Shown: positions 8,432-17,193 of the stretch, piece by piece
How the letters are laid out: every line of letters starts with the position of its first letter
Numbering within the stretch: position 1 is the first letter of the stretch
Source of the DNA: Limimaricola sp964022235
GTDB taxonomy: Bacteria > Pseudomonadota > Alphaproteobacteria > Rhodobacterales > Rhodobacteraceae
Direction: 5' to 3'
DNA length: 64,000 nucleotides
Assembly (NCBI RefSeq): GCF_964022235.1
Contig: NZ_CAXHZL010000006.1
Location: 124,001-188,000, forward strand
Position numbers and translations under genes: made by a program
Notes under the pieces: model-generated
The model's database searches: none
The model's input: only the letters and a program-made list of their open reading frames with translations
Told to the model about the DNA's origin: nothing

Positions 8432-8731
8432 ATGCTGCTGATCCATTGTCCGTATTGCGACGAAACCCTGCCCGAGCTGGAGTTCGCCTATGCGGGCGAG
8501 GCGCATATCGCGCGGCCCGAGGATCCCTCGACCATGTCCGACGAGGAATGGCGCGACTTCCTGTTCATCCGCTCCAACCCCAAGGGGCCGCATTTCGAGC
8601 GTTGGCGCCACGTGCATGGCTGCGCGCGCTTCTTCAACGCGGTGCGGGACACGGTGAGCGACCGGTTCCTTCTTACCTACAAGGCGGGCGAGCCGCGCCC
8701 CGACCTCTCGACGCTGGAGACCTCCGCATGA
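8432..8731 (+). CDS. soxD: Sarcosine oxidase delta subunit (sarcosine soxD)
   Basis: A 99-residue zinc-binding subunit of heterotetrameric sarcosine oxidase. Likely ligands are Cys6 and Cys9 in IHCPYCDE, His60 or His62, and Cys64 in HVHGCARFF. The middle has the usual acidic ARPEDPSTMSDEEWRDFLFIRSNPKG. It starts nine bases after soxB stops with a GAGGTGAGA ribosome site, and its stop overlaps the soxA ATG (ATGA, 8728-8731). It stabilises the alpha/beta complex and has no known catalytic role. Confidence 0.95.
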   Translation: MLLIHCPYCDETLPELEFAYAGEAHIARPEDPSTMSDEEWRDFLFIRSNPKGPHFERWRHVHGCARFFNAVRDTVSDRFLLTYKAGEPRPDLSTLETSA

Positions 8732-11721
8732 GCCACTACCGCTTGCAAGGTAAGGGCCGGGTGAACCACGCCGCCCCGGTCCGCTTCAGCTTCGACGGCA
8801 AGCAGTACGACGGTCTGCGCGGGGACACCGTGGCCTCGGCGCTCTTGGCGCGTGGCGTCCACCTGATGGGCCGCTCGTTCAAATACCATCGTCCGCGCGG
8901 CCCGGTGACGGCGGACAGCGCCGAGCCCAATGCGCTCATCGGTACCTCGCGTGGAGCGGGCCGTTTCGAGCCCAACACCCGCGCCACGGTGCAGGAGTTG
9001 CGCGAGGGGCTGGTGTGCGAGAGCCAGAACCGGCTTGGATCGCTGTCCTTCGACCTTGGTGCGGTGAACGACGTGCTGCACCCGGTGTTCTCGGCGGGGT
9101 TCTATTACAAGACCTTCATGTGGCCGCGCAGCTTCTGGGACAAGCTCTACGAGCCGGTCATCCGCCGCGCCGCGGGCTTGGGCAAACCGCCCACCGAGGT
9201 CGATCCCGACATCTACGCCTCGCGCTACCTGCACACCGACCTTCTGGTGGTGGGCGCGGGGCCCTCGGGGCTGATGGCGGCGCTGGAGGCGGCGCGGGCG
9301 GGCCTGCGGGTGACGCTGGTCGATGAGAATTCGGAATTGGGCGGGGCGCTTCTGTCGGATCCGGGCGTCGAGATCGACGGGCAGCCCGCATGGGACTGGC
9401 TCGACGCGGTGCTGGTCGAACTCACCGCCCTGGGCGTGCGGCTGATGAGCAGAACCACGGCGATCGGCTACTACCATCAGAACATGGTGGGGCTGTGCGA
9501 GAAGCTCACCGACCATCTTGACGAGATCCCCGCGGATGCCCCGCGCGAGCGGCTGTGGCGGGTGCGGGCGGGCCGGGTGGTGCTGGCGCAGGGCGCATTG
9601 GAAAAACCGCTCGTCTTTCACGGCAACGACCGGCCCGGCGTGATGCTTGCGGGATCGGCGCAGAGCTACCTGCACCGCTGGGGCGTGCGGGTGGGCGACC
9701 GCGCCGTCGTTGTCACCTCGCATGACAGCGCTTATTTCGCGGCCTTCGACCTCGCCGCCTCGGGCACCACCATCGGCGCCATCGTCGATACCCGGCCCAC
9801 CCCGCGCGAGGATCTGGCGCGCGAGGCGCGGGTGCGCGGGATCGAGGTTCTGGCGGGCCATACCGTCACCGAGACCCGCGGGCGGCTGCGGATCTCTTCG
9901 GTCACGGTGAACCCGGTGCGGGACGGCCGCATCGGCGATCCGCGCATGATCTTCTGCGATTGCCTGCTGATGTCGGGCGGCTGGACGCCCTCGCTGCATC
10001 TCTTCTCGCACACCAAGGGCAGCCTGAAGTGGGACGAGCGGAGCGAGACCTTCCTGCCGGACCGGATGACCGAGGACTGCCACATCGCGGGCGCGGGGCG
10101 CGGGCTCTGGGGCTTCGAGGCGGCGTTGGCCGATGGCGCAATGGTGGGAGCGCAGGCGGCGCGGGCGCTTGGCAAGGAGACGGAGGCGAGCGCCGTTTCG
10201 GTAGCGCATGACCGCCCCGGCACCGGCGAGAGCCACAAGGAGCTGCCGACGAGTCGCAAGTCGTCCCGCGTGCGCGCCTTCATCGATTTCCAGAACGACG
10301 TGACCGCCAAGGACATCCGGCTCGCGGTGCGCGAGGGCATGCGCTCGATCGAGCATGTCAAACGCTACACCACCAACGGCATGGCGACCGATCAGGGCAA
10401 GATGTCGAACATGAACGGGTTGATGATCGCCGCCGACGCGGTGGGCAAGGCGCCGCCGCAGGTCGGGCTTACCACCTTCCGCCCGCCCTATACGCCGACG
10501 ACCTTCGGGGCCTTTGCCGGATACCACCGGGGCGCGCAGTTCGAGGTGACGCGGCGCACCCCAATCGATCCTTGGGCCGAAGCGAACGGCGCGGTGTTCG
10601 AGCCGGTCTCGCTGTGGCGGCGGGCGTGGTACTTCCCGAAGAGGGGAGAGGACATGGATCAGGCGGTGGCGCGCGAATGCCTCGCCACGCGGGCCTCGGT
10701 CGGCATCTTCGACGCCTCGACGCTGGGCAAGATCGAGGTGGCCGGGCCCGATGCGGTCGAGTTCATGAACCGCATCTACACCAACCCCTGGACCAAGCTC
10801 GCGCCGGGGCGCTGCCGCTACGGCGTGCTGCTGGGCGAGGACGGCTACATCCGCGACGACGGGGTGATCGGGCGGCTCGGGCCGGACCTGTTCCACGTCA
10901 CCACGACGACGGGCGGCGCGCCGCGGGTGCTCAACATGATGGAGGATTACCTCCAGACCGAGTGGCCCGATCTCGACGTCTGGCTCACCTCGACCACCGA
11001 GCAATGGGCGACCGTGGCGCTGAACGGGCCGAAGGCGCGCGAGGTGCTCGAAGGGCTGGTCGAGGGCTGCGACATCTCTGCCGAGGCGATGCCGCACATG
11101 TCGGTGGCCGAATGCCGCGTCGCGGGCTTCCCCGCCCGGCTGTTCCGGCTGAGCTTCACCGGCGAGTTGGGCTTCGAGATCAACGTGCCGGCGCGGCACG
11201 GGCTGGCGCTGTGGGAGGCGCTGATGGCGGCCGGTAAGCCGCATGGCATCACGCCCTACGGCACCGAGACCATGCATGTGCTGCGCGCCGAGAAGGGCTT
11301 CATCATCATCGGCCAGGACACCGACGGCACGGTGACGCCCGAGGATGCAGGGCTGGGCTGGGCGATCGGGAAGAAGAAGCCCGATTTCGTCGGCAAGCGC
11401 GGTCTGGCGCGGCCCGACCTCGTGGCGCCAGGGCGCAAGCAGCTCGTCGGCCTTCTGACCGAGGACGGCGCGGTAAAGCTCGAAGAGGGCGCGCAGATCG
11501 TGCTCGACCCCGATCAGCCCAAGCCGATGAAGATGGTGGGCCACGTCACCTCGTCGTACCACAGCGCCACTCTAGGTCGCTCCATCGCCATGGCTTTGAT
11601 CGAGGGCGGGACCGAGCGCATGGGCGAGGTGGTGCATGTGCCGATGCCCGAGGGCGTGGTGCGGGCGAAGGTTACGCAGACCGCCTTCTACGACCCCGAG
11701 GGCGAGCGGCTGAAGCTGTGA
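8728..11721 (+). CDS. soxA: Sarcosine oxidase alpha subunit (sarcosine soxA)
   Basis: A 997-residue alpha subunit. An N-terminal 2Fe-2S-ferredoxin-like fold (GKQYDGLRGDTVASALLA, SFKYHRPRG) precedes an NAD-binding Rossmann domain with LLVVGAGPSGLMAALEAARAG near residue 170-190. A C-terminal aminomethyltransferase (GcvT-like) domain spans about 600-990 and includes YTNPWTKLAPGRCRYGVLL, FRLSFTGELGFEINVP and MALIEGG. That half binds tetrahydrofolate and captures formaldehyde as methylene-THF. The ATG is fixed by the four-base overlap with soxD. A longer open frame upstream in the same phase is not part of the protein. Confidence 0.96.
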   Translation: MSHYRLQGKGRVNHAAPVRFSFDGKQYDGLRGDTVASALLARGVHLMGRSFKYHRPRGPVTADSAEPNALIGTSRGAGRFEPNTRATVQELREGLVCESQNRLGSLSFDLGAVNDVLHPVFSAGFYYKTFMWPRSFWDKLYEPVIRRAAGLGKPPTEVDPDIYASRYLHTDLLVVGAGPSGLMAALEAARAGLRVTLVDENSELGGALLSDPGVEIDGQPAWDWLDAVLVELTALGVRLMSRTTAIGYYHQNMVGLCEKLTDHLDEIPADAPRERLWRVRAGRVVLAQGALEKPLVFHGNDRPGVMLAGSAQSYLHRWGVRVGDRAVVVTSHDSAYFAAFDLAASGTTIGAIVDTRPTPREDLAREARVRGIEVLAGHTVTETRGRLRISSVTVNPVRDGRIGDPRMIFCDCLLMSGGWTPSLHLFSHTKGSLKWDERSETFLPDRMTEDCHIAGAGRGLWGFEAALADGAMVGAQAARALGKETEASAVSVAHDRPGTGESHKELPTSRKSSRVRAFIDFQNDVTAKDIRLAVREGMRSIEHVKRYTTNGMATDQGKMSNMNGLMIAADAVGKAPPQVGLTTFRPPYTPTTFGAFAGYHRGAQFEVTRRTPIDPWAEANGAVFEPVSLWRRAWYFPKRGEDMDQAVARECLATRASVGIFDASTLGKIEVAGPDAVEFMNRIYTNPWTKLAPGRCRYGVLLGEDGYIRDDGVIGRLGPDLFHVTTTTGGAPRVLNMMEDYLQTEWPDLDVWLTSTTEQWATVALNGPKAREVLEGLVEGCDISAEAMPHMSVAECRVAGFPARLFRLSFTGELGFEINVPARHGLALWEALMAAGKPHGITPYGTETMHVLRAEKGFIIIGQDTDGTVTPEDAGLGWAIGKKKPDFVGKRGLARPDLVAPGRKQLVGLLTEDGAVKLEEGAQIVLDPDQPKPMKMVGHVTSSYHSATLGRSIAMALIEGGTERMGEVVHVPMPEGVVRAKVTQTAFYDPEGERLKL

Positions 11722-11735
11722 CGAAAGGCGAGAGC

Positions 11736-12287
11736 ATGACCCGACAGATGCATGATTTTCCCGCGACCTCCGCTTCGGGCGACGGGGTGCGGATCGAGGA
11801 GATGGCCCCCGCCCTGCGGCTGTCGCTGCGGGTGCGGGCGGCGCATGCGCCGGTGCTGGGCCGGGCGCTGGGGCTCGACCTGCCGGATCGGGTGGGGCGC
11901 ACGGCGCGCGAGGCGTCGCGCACGGCGCTCTGCCTCGGCCCGGACGAATGGCTGATCTGCGCGCCACAGGAGGCGCGGGGCGAGATCCTCGCCGCGGCGG
12001 CCGGGGTCTACGGCGCGGCGCCGCATGCGCTGGTCGATATCTCGGACCGGGAGATCAGCTACGCCATCACCGGACCGCAGGCGCAGGCACTGCTCTCCAT
12101 CGCATGCCCGCGCGATCTCGACCGTCTGGAGGAGGGGCAGGGGGTGCGCACGGTGTTCGACAGCGCGCAGGTGGTACTGTGGCGCGACGGCGCGCAGGCC
12201 TTCCGCCTCGACGTCTGGCGCAGCTTCGCACTCCATGTTCGCGCGCTCTTGGACATCGGCCAAAGGGAACTTGCCGCCGGGCTCTGA
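11736..12287 (+). CDS. soxG: Sarcosine oxidase gamma subunit (sarcosine soxG)
   Basis: A 183-residue gamma subunit, the least conserved part of heterotetrameric sarcosine oxidase and related to the GcvT C-terminal fold. Visible features are LCLGPDEWLICAP, HALVDISDREISYAITGPQAQALLSIACPRDL and VLWRDGAQAFRLDVWRSFALHV. The frame also has a GTG overlapping the soxA stop (11718), but the ATG at 11736 follows aaaggcgaga and gives the usual length. It ends the soxBDAG operon; sdaA lies 112 bp downstream on the same strand. Confidence 0.93.
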   Translation: MTRQMHDFPATSASGDGVRIEEMAPALRLSLRVRAAHAPVLGRALGLDLPDRVGRTAREASRTALCLGPDEWLICAPQEARGEILAAAAGVYGAAPHALVDISDREISYAITGPQAQALLSIACPRDLDRLEEGQGVRTVFDSAQVVLWRDGAQAFRLDVWRSFALHVRALLDIGQRELAAGL

Positions 12288-12399
12288 TCGGCCCATCGTG
12301 GCTGTTCGGCGGGCCGGTCCCAACCGGATCGGCGAGGGCATCAAACCGGGGTCCGCGCCTCGCGCCTCGCGCCACATGCCCGGATCGGGAGGGTTCTGA

Positions 12400-13800
12400 A
12401 TGTTCGTCTCGGTGTTCGAGATCTTCAAACGCGGCATCGGCCCGTCGTCGTCACATACGATGGGGCCGATGGTTGCCGCCGCGCGGTTTCTTGACGATCT
12501 ATGCGGCGGGGCCGAGCGCATCCCCGGCGCAGGCGAGGTGGCTTCGGTCCGGGTGTCGCTGCACGGCAGCCTTGCCTTCACGGGCAAGGGCCACGCGACC
12601 GACCGCGCGGTGATCCTCGGACTGCTGGGCCAGCGACCCGAGACGCTCGACCCCGAAGCCGCCGAGGCAATGATCGAGGCGCTGCGCGACAGCCGGACGC
12701 TGATCCATGACGGGCTGCCGCCGCTGGCCTTCGATCCGGGCGCCGATCTGATGTTCGACTTTGGCCCGGCGCTGCCGCTGCACGCCAATGGCATGATCTT
12801 TCGCGCCTTCGACCGCGCCGGCAATCCGTTTCTGACCACCACATATTACTCGGTCGGTGGCGGTTTCGTGCAGACCGAGGCCGAGCTTCTGGCGGCGCGC
12901 GACGCCCCCGACGAGCGAGCCGAGCCCTCGCATGTGCCCTATCCGTTTCGCACCGCCCGCGAGATGCTGCAGATGGGCGCGGATTCAAACCTCAGCATCG
13001 CCGCGATGAAGCGCGCCAACGAGGCGGCGCGCGGCACCACCGCGCTCGACGCCGATCTCGACGCGCTGTCGGAGACAATGAACGCCTGCATCGATCGCGG
13101 ACTCGGGCAGGACGGCATCCTGCCCGGCGGGCTCAAGGTGAAACGCCGCGCCCGTGCGATCCACGAGGCGCTTTTGTCCGAGCGTCAAAACAACCGTCCC
13201 GCCCCGCATGTCGCGAACGAATGGATGAGCGTCTATGCCATGGCGGTGAACGAGGAGAACGCCGCCGGGGGCCGCGTCGTCACGGCCCCCACCAACGGGG
13301 CCGCAGGCACGGTGCCGGCGGTGCTGCGCTACTGGCTCGATCATTGCGACGGGGTGACCGACGCGCGCCGCCGCGACTTCCTGCTTACGGCGGCGGCCAT
13401 CGGCGGCATCATCAAGACCAACGCTTCGATCTCAGGCGCGGAAGTGGGCTGTCAGGGCGAGGTCGGCTCGGCGGCGGCGATGGCGGCGGCGGGTCTGTGC
13501 GCCGCGATGGGCGGCACCAACGCGCAGATCGAAAATGCCGCGGAGATCGCGCTGGAGCATCACCTTGGCATGACCTGCGACCCGGCGGGGGGCCTCGTTC
13601 AGGTACCCTGCATCGAGCGCAACGCGTTGGGCGCGATCAAGGCGGTTTCGGCGGCGGCCTTGGCGCTGCGCGGCGACGGCACGCACTTCATGCCGCTCGA
13701 CAACTGCATCAAGGTGATGCTGGAGACGGGCCGCGACATGAACACGAAGTACAAGGAGACCTCGACAGGCGGCATCGCGGTGAATCTGCCCGAGTGTTGA
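12400..13800 (+). CDS. sdaA: L-serine ammonia-lyase (serine dehydratase), iron-sulfur dependent
   Basis: A 466-residue single-chain L-serine dehydratase converting serine to pyruvate and ammonia with a 4Fe-4S cluster. The beta domain begins SVFEIFKRGIGPSSSHTMGP and the alpha domain contains PTNGAAGTVPAVL. Cluster cysteines are Cys351 (EVGCQGEVGSA), Cys393 (MTCDPAGG) and Cys404 (VPCIERNALGA). The protein ends in Cys466 (NLPEC), matching the C-terminal cysteine that occupies the active site in characterised bacterial enzymes. Its position after soxBDAG fits a pathway in which glycine and methylene-THF from sarcosine are turned into serine and then pyruvate. Confidence 0.95.
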   Translation: MFVSVFEIFKRGIGPSSSHTMGPMVAAARFLDDLCGGAERIPGAGEVASVRVSLHGSLAFTGKGHATDRAVILGLLGQRPETLDPEAAEAMIEALRDSRTLIHDGLPPLAFDPGADLMFDFGPALPLHANGMIFRAFDRAGNPFLTTTYYSVGGGFVQTEAELLAARDAPDERAEPSHVPYPFRTAREMLQMGADSNLSIAAMKRANEAARGTTALDADLDALSETMNACIDRGLGQDGILPGGLKVKRRARAIHEALLSERQNNRPAPHVANEWMSVYAMAVNEENAAGGRVVTAPTNGAAGTVPAVLRYWLDHCDGVTDARRRDFLLTAAAIGGIIKTNASISGAEVGCQGEVGSAAAMAAAGLCAAMGGTNAQIENAAEIALEHHLGMTCDPAGGLVQVPCIERNALGAIKAVSAAALALRGDGTHFMPLDNCIKVMLETGRDMNTKYKETSTGGIAVNLPEC

Positions 13801-13825
13801 TCCCCCGGGCAGGTCGCGCGCGCTC

Positions 13826-14887
13826 CTAGCGCAGACGCCGCTCAGTGGCGGCATCGAACAGCATCACGCGGCTCGCGTCGACGCGTAGCCCCACCCGGTC
13901 GTTCGGGCGCGGTGCGGGGTCGTCCTCGCGCAGCTCCACCACCAGCCGGTCGCCGGTCGCCGCGACGAGGTAGGCATAGGAGACGCCACCCAACCGTTCG
14001 ACCAGATCGACGAGATGGCTGTCGCCCTCGGCTAGGCTGAGGTGCTGGGGCCGCACGCCGACGATCACCTCCGTGCCAGGCGCGGGCAGGGCAGCTGCCA
14101 CCGACAGGGTCTGCGCCCCGAGGCCCGGCGCCAGCGCACCGCCCTCGGCCACCGAGCCGCCGACGAAGTTCATCGCCGGTGAGCCGATGAAGCCCGCGAC
14201 GAAGCGGTTGTCGGGGTCGCGGTAGAGATCCATCGGCGCGCCGACCTGTTCGATGTTGCCGCCCCGCAGCACCACGATCTTGTCGGCGAGCGTCATCGCT
14301 TCGACCTGATCATGGGTGACGTAGATCATCGTCGCGCCGATCTCCTTGTGCAGCCGCGCGATCTCTACCCGCATGTCGACCCGAAGCTCTGCGTCGAGGT
14401 TCGACAGAGGCTCGTCGAAGAGAAACACCTCCGGGCCGCGCACGATGGCGCGACCGATGGCGACGCGCTGGCGCTGGCCGCCAGAGAGCGCCTTGGGCTT
14501 GCGTTTGAGGTAATCGTCGAGCTTGAGGATGCGGCTCGCTTCGCGGACCTTTTCCTTGACCTCTGGCTTGGCGTGGCCGGTCATCTTCAGCCCGAAGCCC
14601 ATGTTCTCCTCGACCGTCATGTGCGGGTAGAGCGCATAGGTCTGGAACACCATCGCCACGCCCCTGTCGGCGGGATCGGCGCGTGTCACATCGGCCTCTC
14701 CGATGCGGATCTCGCCCGAGCTGGTCTCCTCCAGACCCGCGATCATCCGCAGAAGCGTGGATTTGCCGCAGCCCGAGGGGCCGACGAAGACCACGAATTC
14801 GCCATCGGCGATGTCGAGGTCGACCCCGTGGATCACCTCGACCTCGCCGTAGCGCTTCACCAACTTGCGCAGGGTGACGTCAGACAT
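13826..14887 (-). CDS. ABC transporter ATP-binding protein, sugar type (UgpC/MalK-like)
   Basis: A 353-residue ATPase of a carbohydrate importer. Walker A is GPSGCGKST (about 37-45), the Q-loop FQTYALYPHMTV, the signature LSGGQRQR, Walker B VFLFDEPLSNLDAE and the switch His in YVTHDQVEAMTL. A C-terminal TOBE/OB domain carries VGVRPQHLSL. It overlaps the 3' end of the iclR-type gene by eight bases, so the two share a transcript divergent from the binding protein and permeases at 15850-18994. Those permeases have no ATPase of their own, so this is most likely their motor. Such ATPases can serve several transporters. Confidence 0.93.
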   Translation of the reverse strand: MSDVTLRKLVKRYGEVEVIHGVDLDIADGEFVVFVGPSGCGKSTLLRMIAGLEETSSGEIRIGEADVTRADPADRGVAMVFQTYALYPHMTVEENMGFGLKMTGHAKPEVKEKVREASRILKLDDYLKRKPKALSGGQRQRVAIGRAIVRGPEVFLFDEPLSNLDAELRVDMRVEIARLHKEIGATMIYVTHDQVEAMTLADKIVVLRGGNIEQVGAPMDLYRDPDNRFVAGFIGSPAMNFVGGSVAEGGALAPGLGAQTLSVAAALPAPGTEVIVGVRPQHLSLAEGDSHLVDLVERLGGVSYAYLVAATGDRLVVELREDDPAPRPNDRVGLRVDASRVMLFDAATERRLR

Positions 14888-15707
14888 TGCTCTCTCCCTT
14901 GTCGCGGGCCCGTCCCTGGTCGGGAAAGCGCCACGCCTCCGTGTCCTTCGAGATGCACGCCGCCGTCTCGCGCAGCAGCGGCACCATTTTTTCCAGATCG
15001 TCCAGTGTCTTGCGTAGTGTGACCGAGGTCACCGACAGCGCGCCGATGACCCGGCCGCGCGCCGACAGGATCGGCATCGCCACGCAAATGATGCCCGGCT
15101 CGTGCTCCTCGCGGTCAAAGGCGTAGCCACGCGCGCGGATCTCGGCCAGCTCGGCGCGCAGGGCATCTGCATCGGTGAGCGTGTGCGGCGTGAAGCGGTA
15201 GAAGCTTTGCTGCGCGACCGCCCGGTCGAGCGCCTCCGCCTCCAGAAACGCCAGCATCGCCTTGCCGACGCCGGTGCAATGCGCGGGGCCGACCTTGCCG
15301 GCCTGGCTGAACATCTCGACCGGGCGCGAGGGCACGCGCTTGTCGACATAGAGCACCTGTCCCGCGTCGAGCTGCGCCAGATGCACCGTCTCGCAGGCCT
15401 TGGCCGCGAGACGGGCCAGATGCGGCCGCGCCACCGGGGCCAGCGACGATTGCTCCCACGCGGCATGGGCCAGCCGCATCAGCCGCAGCCCCGGCGCATA
15501 GGTCTGACGCTCGGGGTCGAGCGCCAGCAGCCCCTGATTCGTCAGTGTCTGCAGCAGCCGGTAGAGCGTCGCCTTGGGGTAGTCCGAGCGCTCGCGCAGC
15601 TCGTTGAAGCGCACCGGGCGTTCGAAGCCCGCCACGAGGTCGAGCACCGTCACCGCCTTGCCGATGGTCCCGTCGCCTGCCTGCTGGTCGCTTCGCTGCG
15701 CTGTCAT
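14880..15707 (-). CDS. IclR-family transcriptional regulator of the galactoside cluster
   Basis: A 275-residue regulator. The N-terminal winged helix covers about 20-75 (AVTVLDLVAGFERPVRFNEL, YPKATLYRLLQTLTNQGLL), followed by the IclR effector domain with CTGVGKAMLAF, GYAFDREEHEPGIICVAMPI and IGALSVT. The start at 15707 is supported by the ribosome site AAGGAGG five bases upstream. It is divergent from the binding protein gene, with a promoter and a perfect inverted repeat between them, so it probably represses the sugar operon and its own ATPase gene until an inducer binds. The inducer is not known. Confidence 0.93.
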   Translation of the reverse strand: MTAQRSDQQAGDGTIGKAVTVLDLVAGFERPVRFNELRERSDYPKATLYRLLQTLTNQGLLALDPERQTYAPGLRLMRLAHAAWEQSSLAPVARPHLARLAAKACETVHLAQLDAGQVLYVDKRVPSRPVEMFSQAGKVGPAHCTGVGKAMLAFLEAEALDRAVAQQSFYRFTPHTLTDADALRAELAEIRARGYAFDREEHEPGIICVAMPILSARGRVIGALSVTSVTLRKTLDDLEKMVPLLRETAACISKDTEAWRFPDQGRARDKGESNV

Positions 15708-15754
15708 GCCGCCTCCTTCGTAACGTCGCGGACGGCAAATGCGCGCCTCGACTG

Positions 15755-15785
15755 TTGACAAGCATAGGGCAGACCGGCGTATGAT
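15755..15785 (+). promoter_or_regulatory. Putative sigma-70-type promoter of the sugar ABC operon
   Basis: TTGACA at 15755-15760 and TATGAT at 15780-15785 are separated by 19 bases, two more than ideal. This is the best promoter match in the 142-bp divergent region and would start transcription near 15792, just before the inverted repeat at 15804. Confidence 0.5.
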
Positions 15786-15803
15786 TTCAATATGCAAAAC
15801 CTA

Positions 15804-15820
15804 GTCTCAAATAATGAGAC
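15804..15820. promoter_or_regulatory. Perfect inverted repeat, likely IclR operator
   Basis: GTCTCA-AATAA-TGAGAC is a perfect 6-bp inverted repeat with a 5-bp A/T spacer. It sits between the putative start of transcription and the binding-protein ATG at 15850, a position suited to repression. IclR proteins bind palindromes of about this size; the assignment is by position. Confidence 0.55.
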
Positions 15821-15849
15821 CGGTGATGCGGCGAAATGGGGAGGAAACC

Positions 15850-17115
15850 ATGAAGATTTACCACCGGGCCGCGCTTGCCGCGCTGGCCATGTCGACCACG
15901 CTGGCCAGCGGTGCCTTTGCCGAAAGCCACGAGATGGCGCTCTCGGGCGATCTCAAGATCTTTTCGGACATGTCCAACCCCGCGCCCCGCGCGGTGATGG
16001 AAGGGATGATCGAACGATTCGGCGAGATGCACCCGGATCTGAACATCGAGCTGACGGTGATCGACCGCGAAGCCTACAAGACGCAGATCCGCAACTTCCT
16101 GTCGGCCAATCCGCCGGACGTGGCGAACTGGTACGCGGGCAACCGCATGGCCCCCTATGTGGATGCGGGCCTGTTCGAGGACGTGTCGGACCTCTGGGAG
16201 GGGGAGCTGAGCGAGCAATTGGCCTCGACCAAGGGGGCGATGACCCTCAACGGCAAGCAGTGGGGCGTGCCCTACACCTACTACCAGTGGGGCGTATATT
16301 ATCGGAAGGATCTCTACGAGGAATACGGCCTCAGCGAGCCGACCGACTGGGAAAGCTTCAAGTCGAACTGCCAGACGCTTCTCGACAACGACATCAAGTG
16401 CTTCACCATCGGCACCAAGTTCCTGTGGACCGCCGCCGGCTGGTTCGACTACCTCAACATGCGCACCAACGGCTATGACTTCCACATGGCGCTGACGGCG
16501 GGCGAGGTCGAGTGGACCGACAAGCGCGTCCGCCAGACTTTTGCCAACTGGCGCGAACTGATCGACATGGGCGCGTTCATCGACAACCACACCGCCTACA
16601 GCTGGCAGGAGGCGCTGCCCTTCATGGTCAACGGCGAAGCCGGGGCTTACCTCATGGGCAACTTCGCCGTCGCACCGCTGCGGGAGGCGGGTCTCACCGA
16701 CGAGCAGATCGACTACTATCAGTTCCCGGCGATCAACCCGGACGTCGAACTGGCCGAGGACGCACCGACCGACACCTTCCACATCCCGTCGGGCGCGCAG
16801 AACAAGGATGCCGCCAAGGCCTTCTTGAAGTTCGTGGTCTCCGCCGACAACCAGACCACGATCAACGCGGGCGATGCGCTGGGGCAGCTGCCCGTCAACA
16901 GCGGCTCCTCGGTGGATGACGACAAGTTCCTGAAAGAGGGCTTCGAGACGCTGTCGTCCAACAGCCCCGGCGGCGTGGCGCAATTCTTCGACCGCGACGC
17001 GCCGGCCGAGATGGCCAAGGTCGCGATGGAAGGCTTCCAGGAGTTCATGGTCAAGCCCGATGAGCTCGACCGCATCCTCGATCGCCTCGAGCGCGCGCGT
17101 GGCCGGATCTACTGA
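15850..17115 (+). CDS. ABC transporter extracellular sugar-binding protein
   Basis: A 421-residue family-1 solute-binding protein. The first 23 or so residues are a signal peptide (KIYHRAALAALAMSTTLASG, then AFA), and the mature part has the usual SGDLKIFSDMSN start, ANPPDVANWYAGNRMAPYVD, and GVPYTYYQWGVYYRKDLYEEYG. Aromatic residues in these segments suit sugar stacking. The ATG is preceded by gaggaa; an in-frame ATG 36 bp upstream lies within the operator region and is less likely. With two permeases and two galactosidases downstream, the ligand is probably an oligosaccharide or glycoside containing galactose. Confidence 0.92.
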   Translation: MKIYHRAALAALAMSTTLASGAFAESHEMALSGDLKIFSDMSNPAPRAVMEGMIERFGEMHPDLNIELTVIDREAYKTQIRNFLSANPPDVANWYAGNRMAPYVDAGLFEDVSDLWEGELSEQLASTKGAMTLNGKQWGVPYTYYQWGVYYRKDLYEEYGLSEPTDWESFKSNCQTLLDNDIKCFTIGTKFLWTAAGWFDYLNMRTNGYDFHMALTAGEVEWTDKRVRQTFANWRELIDMGAFIDNHTAYSWQEALPFMVNGEAGAYLMGNFAVAPLREAGLTDEQIDYYQFPAINPDVELAEDAPTDTFHIPSGAQNKDAAKAFLKFVVSADNQTTINAGDALGQLPVNSGSSVDDDKFLKEGFETLSSNSPGGVAQFFDRDAPAEMAKVAMEGFQEFMVKPDELDRILDRLERARGRIY

Positions 17116-17134
17116 TCCTCGCGCCTGAAACGAT

Positions 17135-17163
17135 CGCCGGGGGTGGCCCGCCCACCTCCGGCG
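17135..17163 (+). promoter_or_regulatory. Stable intercistronic hairpin between binding protein and permease genes
   Basis: A 12-bp stem (CGCCGGGGGTGG with CCACCTCCGGCG, one G-U pair) closes a 5-base loop. No T run follows, so it is more likely an mRNA 3'-end stabiliser or partial attenuator, as between malE and malF, raising binding protein over permease. Confidence 0.6.
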
Positions 17164-17193
17164 TTCCCCGGTCTCCCCCCGAGAGGTTCATGC

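Noticed and set aside
8677..11562. 961-codon open frame antisense to the sarcosine oxidase alpha gene
   Set aside because: It is a shadow of a high-GC gene with strong third-position bias; it has no family motifs and the plus-strand protein is well conserved.
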